Source: DASQMT01 sp963835735
Lineage (GTDB): Bacteria > Actinomycetota > Thermoleophilia > Solirubrobacterales > Solirubrobacteraceae
Length of the DNA: 64,000 nt
NCBI GenBank assembly: GCA_963835735.1
Contig: CAWIGP010000002.1
Coordinates: 310,001-374,000 of the forward strand
Direction of reading: 5' to 3'
The first letter of the stretch is position 1. Each line of letters starts with the position of its first letter. This document shows, piece by piece, positions 16,811 through 25,668 of this stretch. The position numbers and the translations under genes were made by a program. The notes beneath the pieces are model-generated. The model ran no database searches. It was not told the DNA's origin and was given only the letters and a program-made list of their open reading frames with translations.

Positions 16811-18087
16811 CAGGGCCGGGACTGTACCGGCGCGGCGCGCAGCCACGCGGGCAGCAGCCACAGCACCGGCGCAGCGACGATCGCCGTCGCGCCGAGCGCG
16901 AGCGCGGCCACCCCGATCGAGTCCAGCGCGTAGCCGCCGAGCAGCGCCAGGCCGGCGCCGAGCAGCCCCGAGAGCAGGTCGTTGAAGCCGAGCACCCGGC
17001 CGCGCTCCGCAGGGCTGGTCGCGTCGGCCAGCTGAGCGGTCGCCGCGACGAACGAGAGGTTCCAGCCGACGCCGAGGCCGAACAGCAGGATCGCGGTCGC
17101 GAACACGCTCTCGAACCACAGCAGGCCGATCGTCGAGACCGCCATCACGAGCAGCCCGCCTGCGAGCGCCGGCGCGCGGCCGATGCGGTCGATCAGCGCG
17201 CCGACCACGAGCACCAGGGCATACATGCCGAACACGTGCGCCCCGATCACCGGGAACACGTCGTGCTGCTCGTGGTGGTGGTGCTCGACCACGACGTAGC
17301 CGCTCAGGTTCATCACCGACACCATCACGCCGAAGCTCGCGAGCGCCGCGAGCATCGCCGGCCGCACGCCGGGCCGGCGCAGGATCTCGCTCATCGGAGC
17401 GTGCGGCGCGGCAGGGGCGTCCGCGCTCTCGCCGGCGAGCAGCTCTGCGATCCGCTTCGGATCCGGACGGACGAGCAGCACGAGCCCGAGCGCGACGAGG
17501 CTGATCCCGCCGGCCGCGAGCCACGGCACGGTCAGCGCGTCCGCCTCCAGATCACGTCCGGCGAACAGCGGACCGAACACGGCAGGCCCCAGGATGGCGC
17601 CGAACACCGCGCCGAACAGCACGTAGGAGATCCCGCGTGCGCGGCGCTCCGGCGGGTACATGTCGCCGGCGGCGGTGCGGATCAGCAGCGCGATCCCGCT
17701 CGCCGCGCCGGTCAGCGCGAAGCCGAGGATCACCAGCGGCGTCGAGCCGAGGTTGGCCGCGAGCGCGGTGAGCGCGCAGCCGGCGGCGGCCAGCCCGTAC
17801 CCGCCGGCGATCACCGGCCGGCGTCCGACCCGGTCCATCGCCCGCCCGGCCGGCATCGCGGTCAGCGCCGACGCCGTCAGGAAGATCGCCGGCCCGAGCC
17901 CGAGCAGCCCCTCGACGCCGGTCACCAGCACGAACGTGAGCGACGACACGGCCGCGACGAGCTGCAGCACGGCGGAGTACACCGCCATGGTCGCGGCCAG
18001 CAGCAGCGTGTTGCGCCGGATCGGCAGGTCGTCGATCTCGGGACGAGTCGCAACACGCTCAGGTGCGCCGGGCGTACCCAACGTCAC
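16810..18087 (-). CDS. MFS transporter
   Basis: A 425-residue major facilitator with about 12 membrane segments. Loop 2-3 holds AGRAMDRVGRRPVIAGGYGL (motif A) and its counterpart in the second half is GALIDRIGRAPALAGG. The central loop contains a His-rich EHHHHEQH, outside a membrane segment. It probably imports or exports the substrate of the ThDP/cyclase pair. It overlaps LysR upstream (18084-18087) and the ThDP gene downstream, so all four are one transcript. Confidence 0.88.
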   Translation of the reverse strand: MTLGTPGAPERVATRPEIDDLPIRRNTLLLAATMAVYSAVLQLVAAVSSLTFVLVTGVEGLLGLGPAIFLTASALTAMPAGRAMDRVGRRPVIAGGYGLAAAGCALTALAANLGSTPLVILGFALTGAASGIALLIRTAAGDMYPPERRARGISYVLFGAVFGAILGPAVFGPLFAGRDLEADALTVPWLAAGGISLVALGLVLLVRPDPKRIAELLAGESADAPAAPHAPMSEILRRPGVRPAMLAALASFGVMVSVMNLSGYVVVEHHHHEQHDVFPVIGAHVFGMYALVLVVGALIDRIGRAPALAGGLLVMAVSTIGLLWFESVFATAILLFGLGVGWNLSFVAATAQLADATSPAERGRVLGFNDLLSGLLGAGLALLGGYALDSIGVAALALGATAIVAAPVLWLLPAWLRAAPVQSRP

Positions 18088-19076
18088 GACGGCCGGCCGG
18101 AGACGGGTTCGCCGGTCAGCTCGTCAGCCGACCGTCCAGGCGCGACGCGCGGGCGCCGTACAGAGCGGACCGTCGCCGCCGGCGGGCGCCCGCTGGCGTC
18201 GGCCGTCACCGCCAGCTCGAGGAACGCCCGCGCGGCGGGCGAGTGGCGCCGCTGCGCGCGCCAGGCGAGCGTGACGTCACGGGCCAGGCTCGGGCGCCGA
18301 ACCTGTACCACCGCCACCGGTAGCCCCTCCTGCTCGGTCTCCGACGCCGGCGCGAGCGCGACCCCGAGGCCGCGCGAGACCATCGCGCGGATCCGCAGGC
18401 TCTCGGTCGACTCGAACGCGAGCGTCGGCTCGAAGCCGGCCTCGCGCGCGCCCTGCACGACGATCCGGCGCATCGAGCCGCCCTCGCCCCAGACGACGAA
18501 GCGCTCGTTGCGCAGCTCTGCCATGTCGATCCGGCGCCGGCCCGCGAGCGGGTGGCCCGGCGCCAGCAGCGCGACCAGCGGCTCGGTCCACAGCGGGTGC
18601 AGCTGGATGTCCCGGCCCACGTCGAGCGTGTTGACCGCAAGGAACGCCACATCGAGCGCGTCGGCATGCAGCCGCTGCAACATCACCTCGCTCGGCTCCT
18701 CGCGCACGATCAGCTCGATCCCGGGATGGCGCGCATGGAACGCAGCCAGCAGCGCCGACAGGTCGAACTGGCCGGTCGAGCGCATCGCCCCGATCACGAC
18801 GCGGCCGCTGCGCAGACCCGCGAGATCGGCCAGCTCGTCGGTGGCCGCGTCCAACTCGGCGAGCGCGCGCCGCGCTCCGGCCACGAGCAGCTCGCCGGCG
18901 GGAGTGAGCGCGACGTGCCGGGTCGTGCGGTCGACGAGCGCGACGCCGACCTCGTCCTCGAGCCGCTTGACCTGCTGGGACAGCGCCGGCTGGGCGATGT
19001 GCAGCCGCGCGGCGGCGCGCGTGAAGTGGCGCTCGTCGTCGAGCGCGACCAGGTAGCGCAGCTGCCGCAACTCCAT
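18084..19076 (-). CDS. LysR-family transcriptional regulator
   Basis: A 330-residue LTTR. The winged HTH MELRQLRYLVALDDERHFTR...LHIAQPALSQQVKRLE occupies residues 1-60; the periplasmic-binding-like effector domain follows to about 295, and a 35-residue basic, disordered tail is extra. Unusually it heads the operon it presumably controls rather than being divergent from it. Direct CTTATCAG repeats lie just upstream (19085-19123). Confidence 0.9.
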   Translation of the reverse strand: MELRQLRYLVALDDERHFTRAAARLHIAQPALSQQVKRLEDEVGVALVDRTTRHVALTPAGELLVAGARRALAELDAATDELADLAGLRSGRVVIGAMRSTGQFDLSALLAAFHARHPGIELIVREEPSEVMLQRLHADALDVAFLAVNTLDVGRDIQLHPLWTEPLVALLAPGHPLAGRRRIDMAELRNERFVVWGEGGSMRRIVVQGAREAGFEPTLAFESTESLRIRAMVSRGLGVALAPASETEQEGLPVAVVQVRRPSLARDVTLAWRAQRRHSPAARAFLELAVTADASGRPPAATVRSVRRPRVAPGRSADELTGEPVSGRPS

Positions 19077-19084
19077 GCATGATG

Positions 19085-19123
19085 CTTATCAGAGTCAGAC
19101 CGGATTCGTCTTGGACTTATCAG
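19085..19123. promoter_or_regulatory. Direct repeat CTTATCAG x2 upstream of the LysR operon
   Basis: CTTATCAG occurs at 19085-19092 and 19116-19123, exactly 31 bp apart (about three helical turns) in an otherwise GC-rich gap. On the minus strand these read CTGATAAG. The spacing on one DNA face suggests a bound regulator, plausibly the LysR protein itself, or a -10 like element. No experimental support. Confidence 0.4.
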
Positions 19124-19219
19124 TGCCGACGCGAGAGCATGGCGGGGCTTCTCCCCTCAGAAGCCCGCCGGCGGAGCCACTCCTCTCCCTCACCCCGCGC
19201 TCCGCCGGCGCCCCCTTTC

Positions 19220-19624
19220 ATGTTCCACATCAGTCGCGCCCTGTACCGAGAGCTCGCCGGCGATCTGACGTCCGACCGGGACCGCGCGGCCGTCCTGCAC
19301 GCGTGCGAGGCGGCCGTCCACCGGCTGGCGACCGACCGCTTCTACTTCGCGCATCCCGCCCGGACGCTGTTCGCCGAGATCCGCTGGCGCTTCCCGCTGG
19401 CCACGCAGACGCGCGTCTACGCCGTGATCCAGCGCCACCTGGCCGCGATGCGCGCCGAGCTGGAGCAGAGTGCCGCCGCCACGCTGGAGCTGACCGGGGA
19501 GCCGCTGCGCTGCCGGGCGACCACGCGCCGCAACGCACGCTGCGGGCACGAGCCCGACCCGCGCACCGGCTTCTGCGCCTGGCACCGTCATCTCGCGGAC
19601 CAGCCGCAGATCGTCGCCGCATAG
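19220..19624 (+). CDS. Hypothetical protein with C-terminal CxxH-type zinc-knuckle
   Basis: 134 residues from ATG 19220 (MFHISRALYRELAGDL); the frame is open further upstream but that part is low-complexity. The N-terminal 85 residues are helical, with no known domain. The C-terminus carries CRATTRRNARC and FCAWHRH, a Cys-x9-Cys...Cys-x2-His arrangement like the small zinc-binding tails seen in several bacterial and phage proteins. Role unknown; possibly nucleic-acid binding. It stands alone between the LysR gene and the MMPL exporter. Confidence 0.6.
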   Translation: MFHISRALYRELAGDLTSDRDRAAVLHACEAAVHRLATDRFYFAHPARTLFAEIRWRFPLATQTRVYAVIQRHLAAMRAELEQSAAATLELTGEPLRCRATTRRNARCGHEPDPRTGFCAWHRHLADQPQIVAA

Positions 19625-19746
19625 CAGGGCATTTACACGCACGCGCGAGCGAGCCGCGAGTGTGGAGCTAGCCGTAGGGCAGCTCGCCTTCGCGGCCGGT
19701 ACCGTGCCAGCCCTCTCTCCCCTGTCGGACCCTTTCTGGAGCCCAT

Positions 19747-21945
19747 ATGTCTTCGCTGCTCGCGCGCCTCGCCCGCACGATCACTCATCACTGGAAGCGC
19801 AGCCTCGTGGCTGCGATCGCCGTGCTCGTCCTGCTCGGCGCCGCCGCCGGCGCCGGCGGTGAAGCCGCCGACGACTTCTCGATCCCGGGCACCGAATCGC
19901 AGCAGGCGCTCGACCTCTTCAAGGCGCACAGCCCGCAGTTCGGCGGCGCCGACTCGACGCTGGTGTTCACCGTCGGCCAGGGGTCGATCAGTGATCCCGA
20001 GCCGCGCGCCGCGATCGAGGGCGCGCTCGACAGGGTGCGCGAGCTCCCGGGCGTCGTAGAGGTCGCGGACCCGTTCGCCGAGGGCGCGGCCGTGTCCGAG
20101 GACGGCCGGCTCGCGCAGGTCGACGTGCGCTACACGACCGATCCCGCCGACCTCGAGAAGGAGGACGGCGAGGCGCTCGTCGACGCCGCGGAGACCGCCG
20201 AGCAGGGCGGCTTCGTGCAGGCGGAGGAGCGAGGCATCCTGATCGACCTCGCGTCCGAGCAGACGTTCCCGATCGGCGAGCTGGTCGGCGTCGCGATCGC
20301 GTTCGTGCTGCTCACGCTGCTGTTCCGCTCCGGCGCCGCGATGGCCGCCACGCTGATCGGCGCGCTGTTCGGCGTGATGGTCGGGCAGATCCTGCTGACC
20401 GCGCTCGCCGCCCCGCTCGACCTGCCGTCGTTCGCGAGCGTGATCGCGATGATGCTCGGCCTCGGCGCCGGGATCGACTACTCGCTGCTGATAATCGCGC
20501 GCTACCGCGAGCAGGTCGCGGCCGGCAACAGTACGCGCGACGCGGCCGCCAAGGCCGCGGGCACGTCCGGCGCGTCGGTCGTGGCCGCCGGCCTGATCGT
20601 GATGGTCGCGATCGCGGGGCTGCTCGTGATCGGCATCCCGTTCATCGGCAAGCTCGGCCTCGCCTCGGCGATCGCCGTCGGCGCGGTGGTCGTGTCCGCG
20701 ATCACGGTCCTGCCGATCCTGATCGGAGCGTTCGCCCGCTGGCTCAAGCCGAAGAAGCCGGAGCACGTGCTGCCGTCGCGAGCGTTCGAGCGCTGGGGTC
20801 GGCGGGTCACCGCGCGCCCGTGGCTCTCGATCGCGGCGGGCGTGCTCGTGCTGCTGATCTTCGCGTTCCCGGTCACCCAGCTGCGGCTCGGGCAGCCCGA
20901 CGACGGCAACCAGCCCGAGTCGCGCACCCAGCGCGTCGCGTACGACGAGCTGAGCTCGGCGTTCGGGCCCGGCTCGAACGGTCCGTTCCTGCTCGCCGTC
21001 GACCTGCCGCGTGGCGCGGCCGACAACGAGGCGCAGCTGCAACAGCTGCAGCAGGCCGTGGCGGACACGCCCGGCATGCAGAGCGTCGCCCCGCCGCAGG
21101 TGAGCGAGGACGGCGAGATGGCGACGATCTTCGCGGTCCCCACGACCGCGCCGCAGGACGCCGCGACGAGCGACCTGCTCGAACGCCTGCGCGATGACGT
21201 CATCCCGGGCGCGACCGCCGGCACGCCGCTGCAGGTCTACGTGGGAGGCAACACGGCCGGCTTCGAGGACTTCTCCGACAAGGTGTCCTCGCGCCTGCCG
21301 CTGTTCATCGGCGTGGTCATCGGGCTCTCCGTGCTGCTGCTGATCGCTGCGTTCCGCTCGCTCTGGATCCCGCTCGTCTCCGCCGTCTTCAACCTGCTGT
21401 CGATCGGCGCGGCCTACGGCGTCGTGGTGGCGGTGTTCCAGGAGGGCATCGGCGCGAGCCTGATCGGCGCGGACAGCGGCGTGCCGGTCGTGTCGTTCAT
21501 CCCGGTGATGATGTTCGCGATCTTGTTCGGGCTGAGCATGGACTACAACGTGTTCCTGCTCTCGCGCGTGCACGAGGCGTACAACGAGGGCGACGGGCCA
21601 CGCGAGAGCGTGATCCACGGCATGTCGCGGATCGGCAAGGTGGTGCTGTTCGCGGGCCTGATCATGGCGTCGGTGTTCCTGGCCTTCGTCACCCAGCCGG
21701 ACATCATCGGCAAGATGTTCGGAGTCGGCCTCGGTCTGGCGATCCTGATCGACGTGCTGATAGTCCGACTCGTGATCGCGCCCGCGGTCGTGACGCTGCT
21801 CGGCGACCGCGCCTGGTGGCTTCCGGGCTGGCTCGACCGGCTGCTCCCCAACGTCTCGCTCGAGGGCCATCTGGTCGAGAGCGTCGACGAGCACGAGCCG
21901 CCGCTCGTCGAGCCGGAGCGGGAGCGGGAGGTCGCGCGCGCGTAG
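19747..21945 (+). CDS. MMPL-family RND transporter
   Basis: A 732-residue inner-membrane exporter in the MmpL/HpnN/YdfJ group, with about 12 TM segments in two repeats. Each repeat has a soluble loop (residues about 45-175 and 385-510) followed by five to six helices. The proton-relay segments are GAGIDYSLLIIARYREQ in the first half and FGLSMDYNVFLLSRVHE in the second. Substrates in the family are lipids or amphiphiles. ATG 19747 follows a plausible leader; no regulator is adjacent. Confidence 0.9.
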   Translation: MSSLLARLARTITHHWKRSLVAAIAVLVLLGAAAGAGGEAADDFSIPGTESQQALDLFKAHSPQFGGADSTLVFTVGQGSISDPEPRAAIEGALDRVRELPGVVEVADPFAEGAAVSEDGRLAQVDVRYTTDPADLEKEDGEALVDAAETAEQGGFVQAEERGILIDLASEQTFPIGELVGVAIAFVLLTLLFRSGAAMAATLIGALFGVMVGQILLTALAAPLDLPSFASVIAMMLGLGAGIDYSLLIIARYREQVAAGNSTRDAAAKAAGTSGASVVAAGLIVMVAIAGLLVIGIPFIGKLGLASAIAVGAVVVSAITVLPILIGAFARWLKPKKPEHVLPSRAFERWGRRVTARPWLSIAAGVLVLLIFAFPVTQLRLGQPDDGNQPESRTQRVAYDELSSAFGPGSNGPFLLAVDLPRGAADNEAQLQQLQQAVADTPGMQSVAPPQVSEDGEMATIFAVPTTAPQDAATSDLLERLRDDVIPGATAGTPLQVYVGGNTAGFEDFSDKVSSRLPLFIGVVIGLSVLLLIAAFRSLWIPLVSAVFNLLSIGAAYGVVVAVFQEGIGASLIGADSGVPVVSFIPVMMFAILFGLSMDYNVFLLSRVHEAYNEGDGPRESVIHGMSRIGKVVLFAGLIMASVFLAFVTQPDIIGKMFGVGLGLAILIDVLIVRLVIAPAVVTLLGDRAWWLPGWLDRLLPNVSLEGHLVESVDEHEPPLVEPEREREVARA

Positions 21946-21963
21946 CGGGTGACGCATGGCGCC

Positions 21964-21993
21964 TTGACACGCGCACGGCATGCCGCATACGAT
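21964..21993 (+). promoter_or_regulatory. Sigma-70-type promoter for the GMC oxidoreductase gene
   Basis: TTGACA at 21964-21969, an 18-bp spacer and TACGAT at 21988-21993, 34 bp before the GTG at 22028. It is the clearest consensus-like housekeeping promoter in the window. A short CAGTT direct repeat (TTCAGTTCAGTTC, 21999-22011) lies between it and the ribosome site GGAAGGA. Confidence 0.65.
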
Positions 21994-22027
21994 CTGACTT
22001 CAGTTCAGTTCGGTGGAAGGATCGGGC

Positions 22028-23658
22028 GTGCAATCGAGGATCGAGGCGGATTGGGTGGTCGTGGGCGGCGGCAGCGCTGGGTGCGTGGTCGCCGCCCGCC
22101 TGAGTGAGGATCCGGGCCAGAGCGTCGTGCTCCTGGAGGCCGGACCGGACTGGCGGGCCGTCGAGGCGCCGCCGCAGCTGCGCAGCCTCAACGGCTGGCG
22201 GGCGCTGGACGAGTCGGCGTGCGCCGCGTTCCAGTGGCGCGGGCTCGAGTCGCGGCGCTCCCGCGTCCAGGAGCCGCGACCGCATCTGCGCGGCCGGGGC
22301 CTCGGCGGCGGGTCGACGGTCAACGGCATGATGGCGCTGCGCGCGGTGCCCGACGACTACGACCGCTGGGCGGCGTCCGGATGCCCGGGATGGTCGTACT
22401 CCGACATGCTGCCCTACCTGCGGCGGATGGAGAGCGACGCCGACTTCGGCGACCAGCCCTACCACGGGGCGGACGGGCCGATCCCGGTGCAGCGCCTGCC
22501 GCGCGATGCGTGGGGGCCGGCCGACAACGCGCTCGCGGAAGCTGCGCTCGAGGTCGGCTATCCGTGGTGCGAGGACCACAACGCGCCGACCGCCACCGGC
22601 GTCGCGCCGTTCGGCCTCAACGCGCGGGACGGCGCCCGCGTCACGACCAACGACGCATACCTGGAGCCGGCGCGCGAGCGCCCGAATCTGCGCGTCCTCG
22701 GCGGGGCCACCGTCGATCGGGTGCTCGTCGAGGCGGGCCGCGCCGGCGGCGTTCGTGCCCGTGTCGGGGACGACTGGATCGAGGTCCGCGCTCAGCGCAT
22801 CGTGCTGTGCGCCGGCGCGATCCACTCACCGGCGATCCTGCTGCGCTCGGGCATCGGCCCCGAGGGGACGGTCGCCCGGTTGCCGGTGGGAGCAGGGGAT
22901 GCAGGAGCATCCGCTGGCGCTGTTCTGGCTCTTCCCGCGGCCGGAGGCGCAGCCGGACCTCGACGCGCGGCAGGCCAACTGCCTGGTGCGCTACTCGTCC
23001 GGGCTCGAGGGCGCGGGCGCGAACGACATGATGATCGCGTCGGTCAACCAGACGCTCGCCGCGCAATCGCACCTCGCCACGGACGGTGGGGGCGGGACGT
23101 GGGGCGGCGCAGGCGGCGGCCGGGCGGCCGGCGGCCCGGGCCTGCTGTGCGTGTGGGCCAACCAGGAGCGCTCGCGCGGGTGGCTGCGCCTGGCGTCGCC
23201 CGACCCCGACGTCGGGCCGCGCATCGAGCAGCGGCTGTTCGACGACACCGGCGATCTGGTGCGCATGCGCGACGGCGTCAAGCGGTGCCTGGAGCTGGTC
23301 GCCAGCGATGCCTTCGACGCCCCCTTCCGGCACATCGGCATCGACCCGACCGGCACCGGCCTGCAGGAGCTGTGCGACGACGCGGCGATCGACGCGTGGC
23401 TGCTGGCGACGGTCGGCGACACCGGTCACATCTGCGGCACCTGCCGCATGGGCGCGCCCGGCGACCCGCGCGACCGTGGTGGACCCGCGGGGCCGCGTGC
23501 TCGGCCTCGAGGGCGTGTGGGTGGCCGACGCATCGGTCTTCCCGGAGGTGCCGCGGGCGAACACGAACCTGCCGACCATCGCCGCCGCCGAGCGGTTGTC
23601 GGACCTCATCCGTGACGTCCCGGCCGCGGCGCCGGTGCGGGCGGCGGTCGGCGTGTAA
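22028..23658 (+). pseudogene. GMC-family FAD oxidoreductase (two frameshifts)
   Basis: A choline-dehydrogenase/glucose-oxidase type flavoenzyme. GTG 22028 follows GGAAGGA by about 6 bases. The ADP-binding fold is WVVVGGGSAGCVVAARLSED, the second signature is LCAGAIHSPAILLRSGIGP (about residue 265), and the C-terminal catalytic His region is DTGHICGTCRMG. One extra base near 22885-22893 breaks the first part (downstream frame reads GMQEHPLALFWLFPRPE). A second within 23458-23475 precedes VVDPRGRVLGLEGVWVADAS and the final NLPTIAAAERLSDLI. All conserved blocks are present, so the gene is full length apart from two single-base shifts. Substrate unknown. Confidence 0.8.
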
Positions 23659-23688
23659 CGCGCGCGGCGTCCGGCGCGACTGTTCCGC

Positions 23689-24239
23689 ATGAGCCACGCA
23701 TTCCCGCGCCATGCAGCCTGGCGCCACCGCGAGGCGCGCGAAGGCTTCGAGGTCGTGTTCTTCGACGGCCGGCGCGCGCATGGCAGCACCGCCGCCGTCG
23801 AGGAAGGGCAACCGTGGATCGTCGCCTACGACATCGAGCTCGACGCCGGCTGGCGCACGCGCCGCGCGCAGGTGCGGGCGCGCTCGGCGACGGGCGCGCG
23901 CGAGCTGTCGATCGAGGCGGACGGGGACGGCCGCTGGCGGCTCGACGGCGCGCCGGCCCCGCACCTCGACGGCTGCCTCGACGTCGACCTCGAGTCGTCC
24001 GCGATGACGAACGCGTTCCCGGTCCGACGCCTCGGGCTCGCGCCGGGCGAGGCCGCCGAGGCACCGGCGGCGTACGTGCGCGCACTCGACCTCCGAGTCG
24101 AGCGGCTCGAGCAGCGCTACGCGCGAGTCGAGGGCGAGACGTACGACTACAGCGCGCCGGCGTTCGGCGTCGCGATCCGGCTCGTGTACGACGAGACCGG
24201 CCTCGTGCTCGACTACCCGGCCTCGCGCTGCGCGCCTGA
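23689..24239 (+). pseudogene. Putative glycolipid-binding (DUF1089-type) protein, frameshift at the last codons
   Basis: About 183 residues resembling the family annotated as putative glycolipid-binding proteins: AWRHREAREGFEVVFFDG at the start, GCLDVDLESSAMTNAFPVRR in the middle, ALDLRVERLEQRY, and RLVYDETGLVLDYP near the end. In the encoded frame the ending runs on into the next gene; one missing base near 24216-24221 would restore the expected GLALRA and a TGA at 24237-24239. Only the last six residues are affected, so the product may still work. Convergent with the membrane reductase gene. Confidence 0.65.
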
Positions 24240-24245
24240 CCCGTT

Positions 24246-25538
24246 TCAGGAGTCCCAGATCGGCCCGAAGGCCGGGATGCCGAGCCGCTCGAGCTCGTGG
24301 ACGAGCCGCCGGGTCGTGCCCTTGTTGCTGACGACGAAGACCGCTTCCGCGCCGAAGTCGCGGCAAGCCTGCCGCGCCAGCTCGGCGAGGTCGGGCTTCC
24401 CGAGTCGCGTCGTGTCCCAGATCACGGCATCGGGCTGCGCGGCCTCGACCTCGTCGACGAGCGCGTCGCCGTAAGTCGCCCGCGGGTCGCGAGTGGACCA
24501 GACGAGCTGCGCGGGGACGCGCGCGGCGAGGATCTGTCCGAGACAAGGTCCGATCCCGCTGCCCGTCACGACGTAGATCACCCGCTCGTACAGCATCGCG
24601 GCCTTGGCCATCGGCGCCGTGGTCGGGGTGCCGCGCACCCAGACGTGGGACGGCGGATCGTCGATGAAGCGCCCGGTCCAGTCGCCGGCGCGCGAGATCA
24701 GCAACCGGTATCCGGATCGGCCGGGCGTCGCAACGGTCGCGAACGAGTGCCACTCGCGCAGCGGGCTGCGGCTGATCCCCACCGCCGAGGCGAACGCAGG
24801 CGTGACGCCGTAGTCGAAGCTGACGATCGCGGCGTGCGAGGACGGGCGCTCGACGGACACCGGAACGCGCCGCAGCCGCAGCCACGGCGAGGCGACGCTC
24901 GCCGTCAGGATCGCCAACACCCAGACGTGCCAATCGGACGCGATCGCCTCGGCCGCGGCCACATCGCCGCGCCCGCGCAGCGCGAGGTGCAGCGTGAGCG
25001 CCCAGAAGATCCCGATCGCGGTCCAGCCACCGAGCCGGTGCGAGTGCTCGAACACGTTGTGGGCCCGGCTCCGCACCGGCGGGGCCGCGCAGACGACGAC
25101 GAGCAGCGCCAGTGCGACGAGGCAGTAACAGAGGACGAGGGTCGTGTCCGACACGCTCGCGGGATGCTGCGCGCTGGCGACGATCGCAACGCAGGTGAAC
25201 GCCAGCAGCCAGGCCGTGCCGGCGAGTGCACCGCCGACGTGGAGGCCGCCGATGTGGTGAACCTTCGAGACGCTCCAGCGGATCCACAGCGGCCACGAGC
25301 GCGATCCGCGGCCCGCGAGCCCGAACAGGACGTTCAGGAGGTTCTGCTGCCGCATCAGCACCGCCGCCGTGAGGTTCACCAGCGTAAGCGCTGCGAGCGC
25401 CGACAGCGCGCTCCCGTCCTCGATCCTCCATTCGCCGCGGTCGAGGTGGTACCAGAGCACCCCGGAGTTGACCAGCACGACCGCCAGGGCCAAGCGGTGG
25501 TAGGGCATGAGGTGCGGGTGATGTCTGAGTCGGAGCAC
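24246..25538 (-). CDS. Integral-membrane ferredoxin-reductase-like protein
   Basis: 430 residues: five to six TM helices in residues about 10-215, then a soluble FNR-like part. The latter has an FAD-type barrel (FATVATPGRSGYRLLISRAG, FIDDPPSHVWVRG) and a nucleotide-binding half with YVVTGSGIGPCLGQ and WSTRDPRATYG. Several membrane histidines (VHHIGGLHVGG, FEHSHRLGG, LTLHLALRG) could ligate haem. The layout matches bacterial and fungal membrane proteins labelled integral membrane, adenylate-forming-associated. A membrane electron-transfer role is likely, acceptor unknown. Its end faces the glycolipid-binding gene with 6 bp between stops. The start could also be the Met at residue 11. Confidence 0.6.
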   Translation of the reverse strand: MLRLRHHPHLMPYHRLALAVVLVNSGVLWYHLDRGEWRIEDGSALSALAALTLVNLTAAVLMRQQNLLNVLFGLAGRGSRSWPLWIRWSVSKVHHIGGLHVGGALAGTAWLLAFTCVAIVASAQHPASVSDTTLVLCYCLVALALLVVVCAAPPVRSRAHNVFEHSHRLGGWTAIGIFWALTLHLALRGRGDVAAAEAIASDWHVWVLAILTASVASPWLRLRRVPVSVERPSSHAAIVSFDYGVTPAFASAVGISRSPLREWHSFATVATPGRSGYRLLISRAGDWTGRFIDDPPSHVWVRGTPTTAPMAKAAMLYERVIYVVTGSGIGPCLGQILAARVPAQLVWSTRDPRATYGDALVDEVEAAQPDAVIWDTTRLGKPDLAELARQACRDFGAEAVFVVSNKGTTRRLVHELERLGIPAFGPIWDS

Positions 25539-25614
25539 TCATTCCATGACGCCGCTTTCCGGCGCGGCATTCCAGGGGCGCCCCGGCGCAGCTTGACGCC
25601 TCGCCTTGGCCAGT

Positions 25615-25668
25615 TTGGTACCAACATGGCCTTGCCATGACGCCATAGTGATGCCATACTGGCGCCAT
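25615..25668. promoter_or_regulatory. Palindrome plus four spaced GCCAT repeats upstream of the ribbon-helix-helix gene
   Basis: A 10-bp palindrome TTGGTACCAA (25615-25624) is followed by (T/C)GCCAT at 25633, 25641, 25652 and 25663, the last running into the ATG at 25667. The last three are 11 bp apart, one helical turn. Tandem short sites on one DNA face are typical of ribbon-helix-helix repressors, and the next gene encodes such a domain, so autoregulation is likely. Confidence 0.6.
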
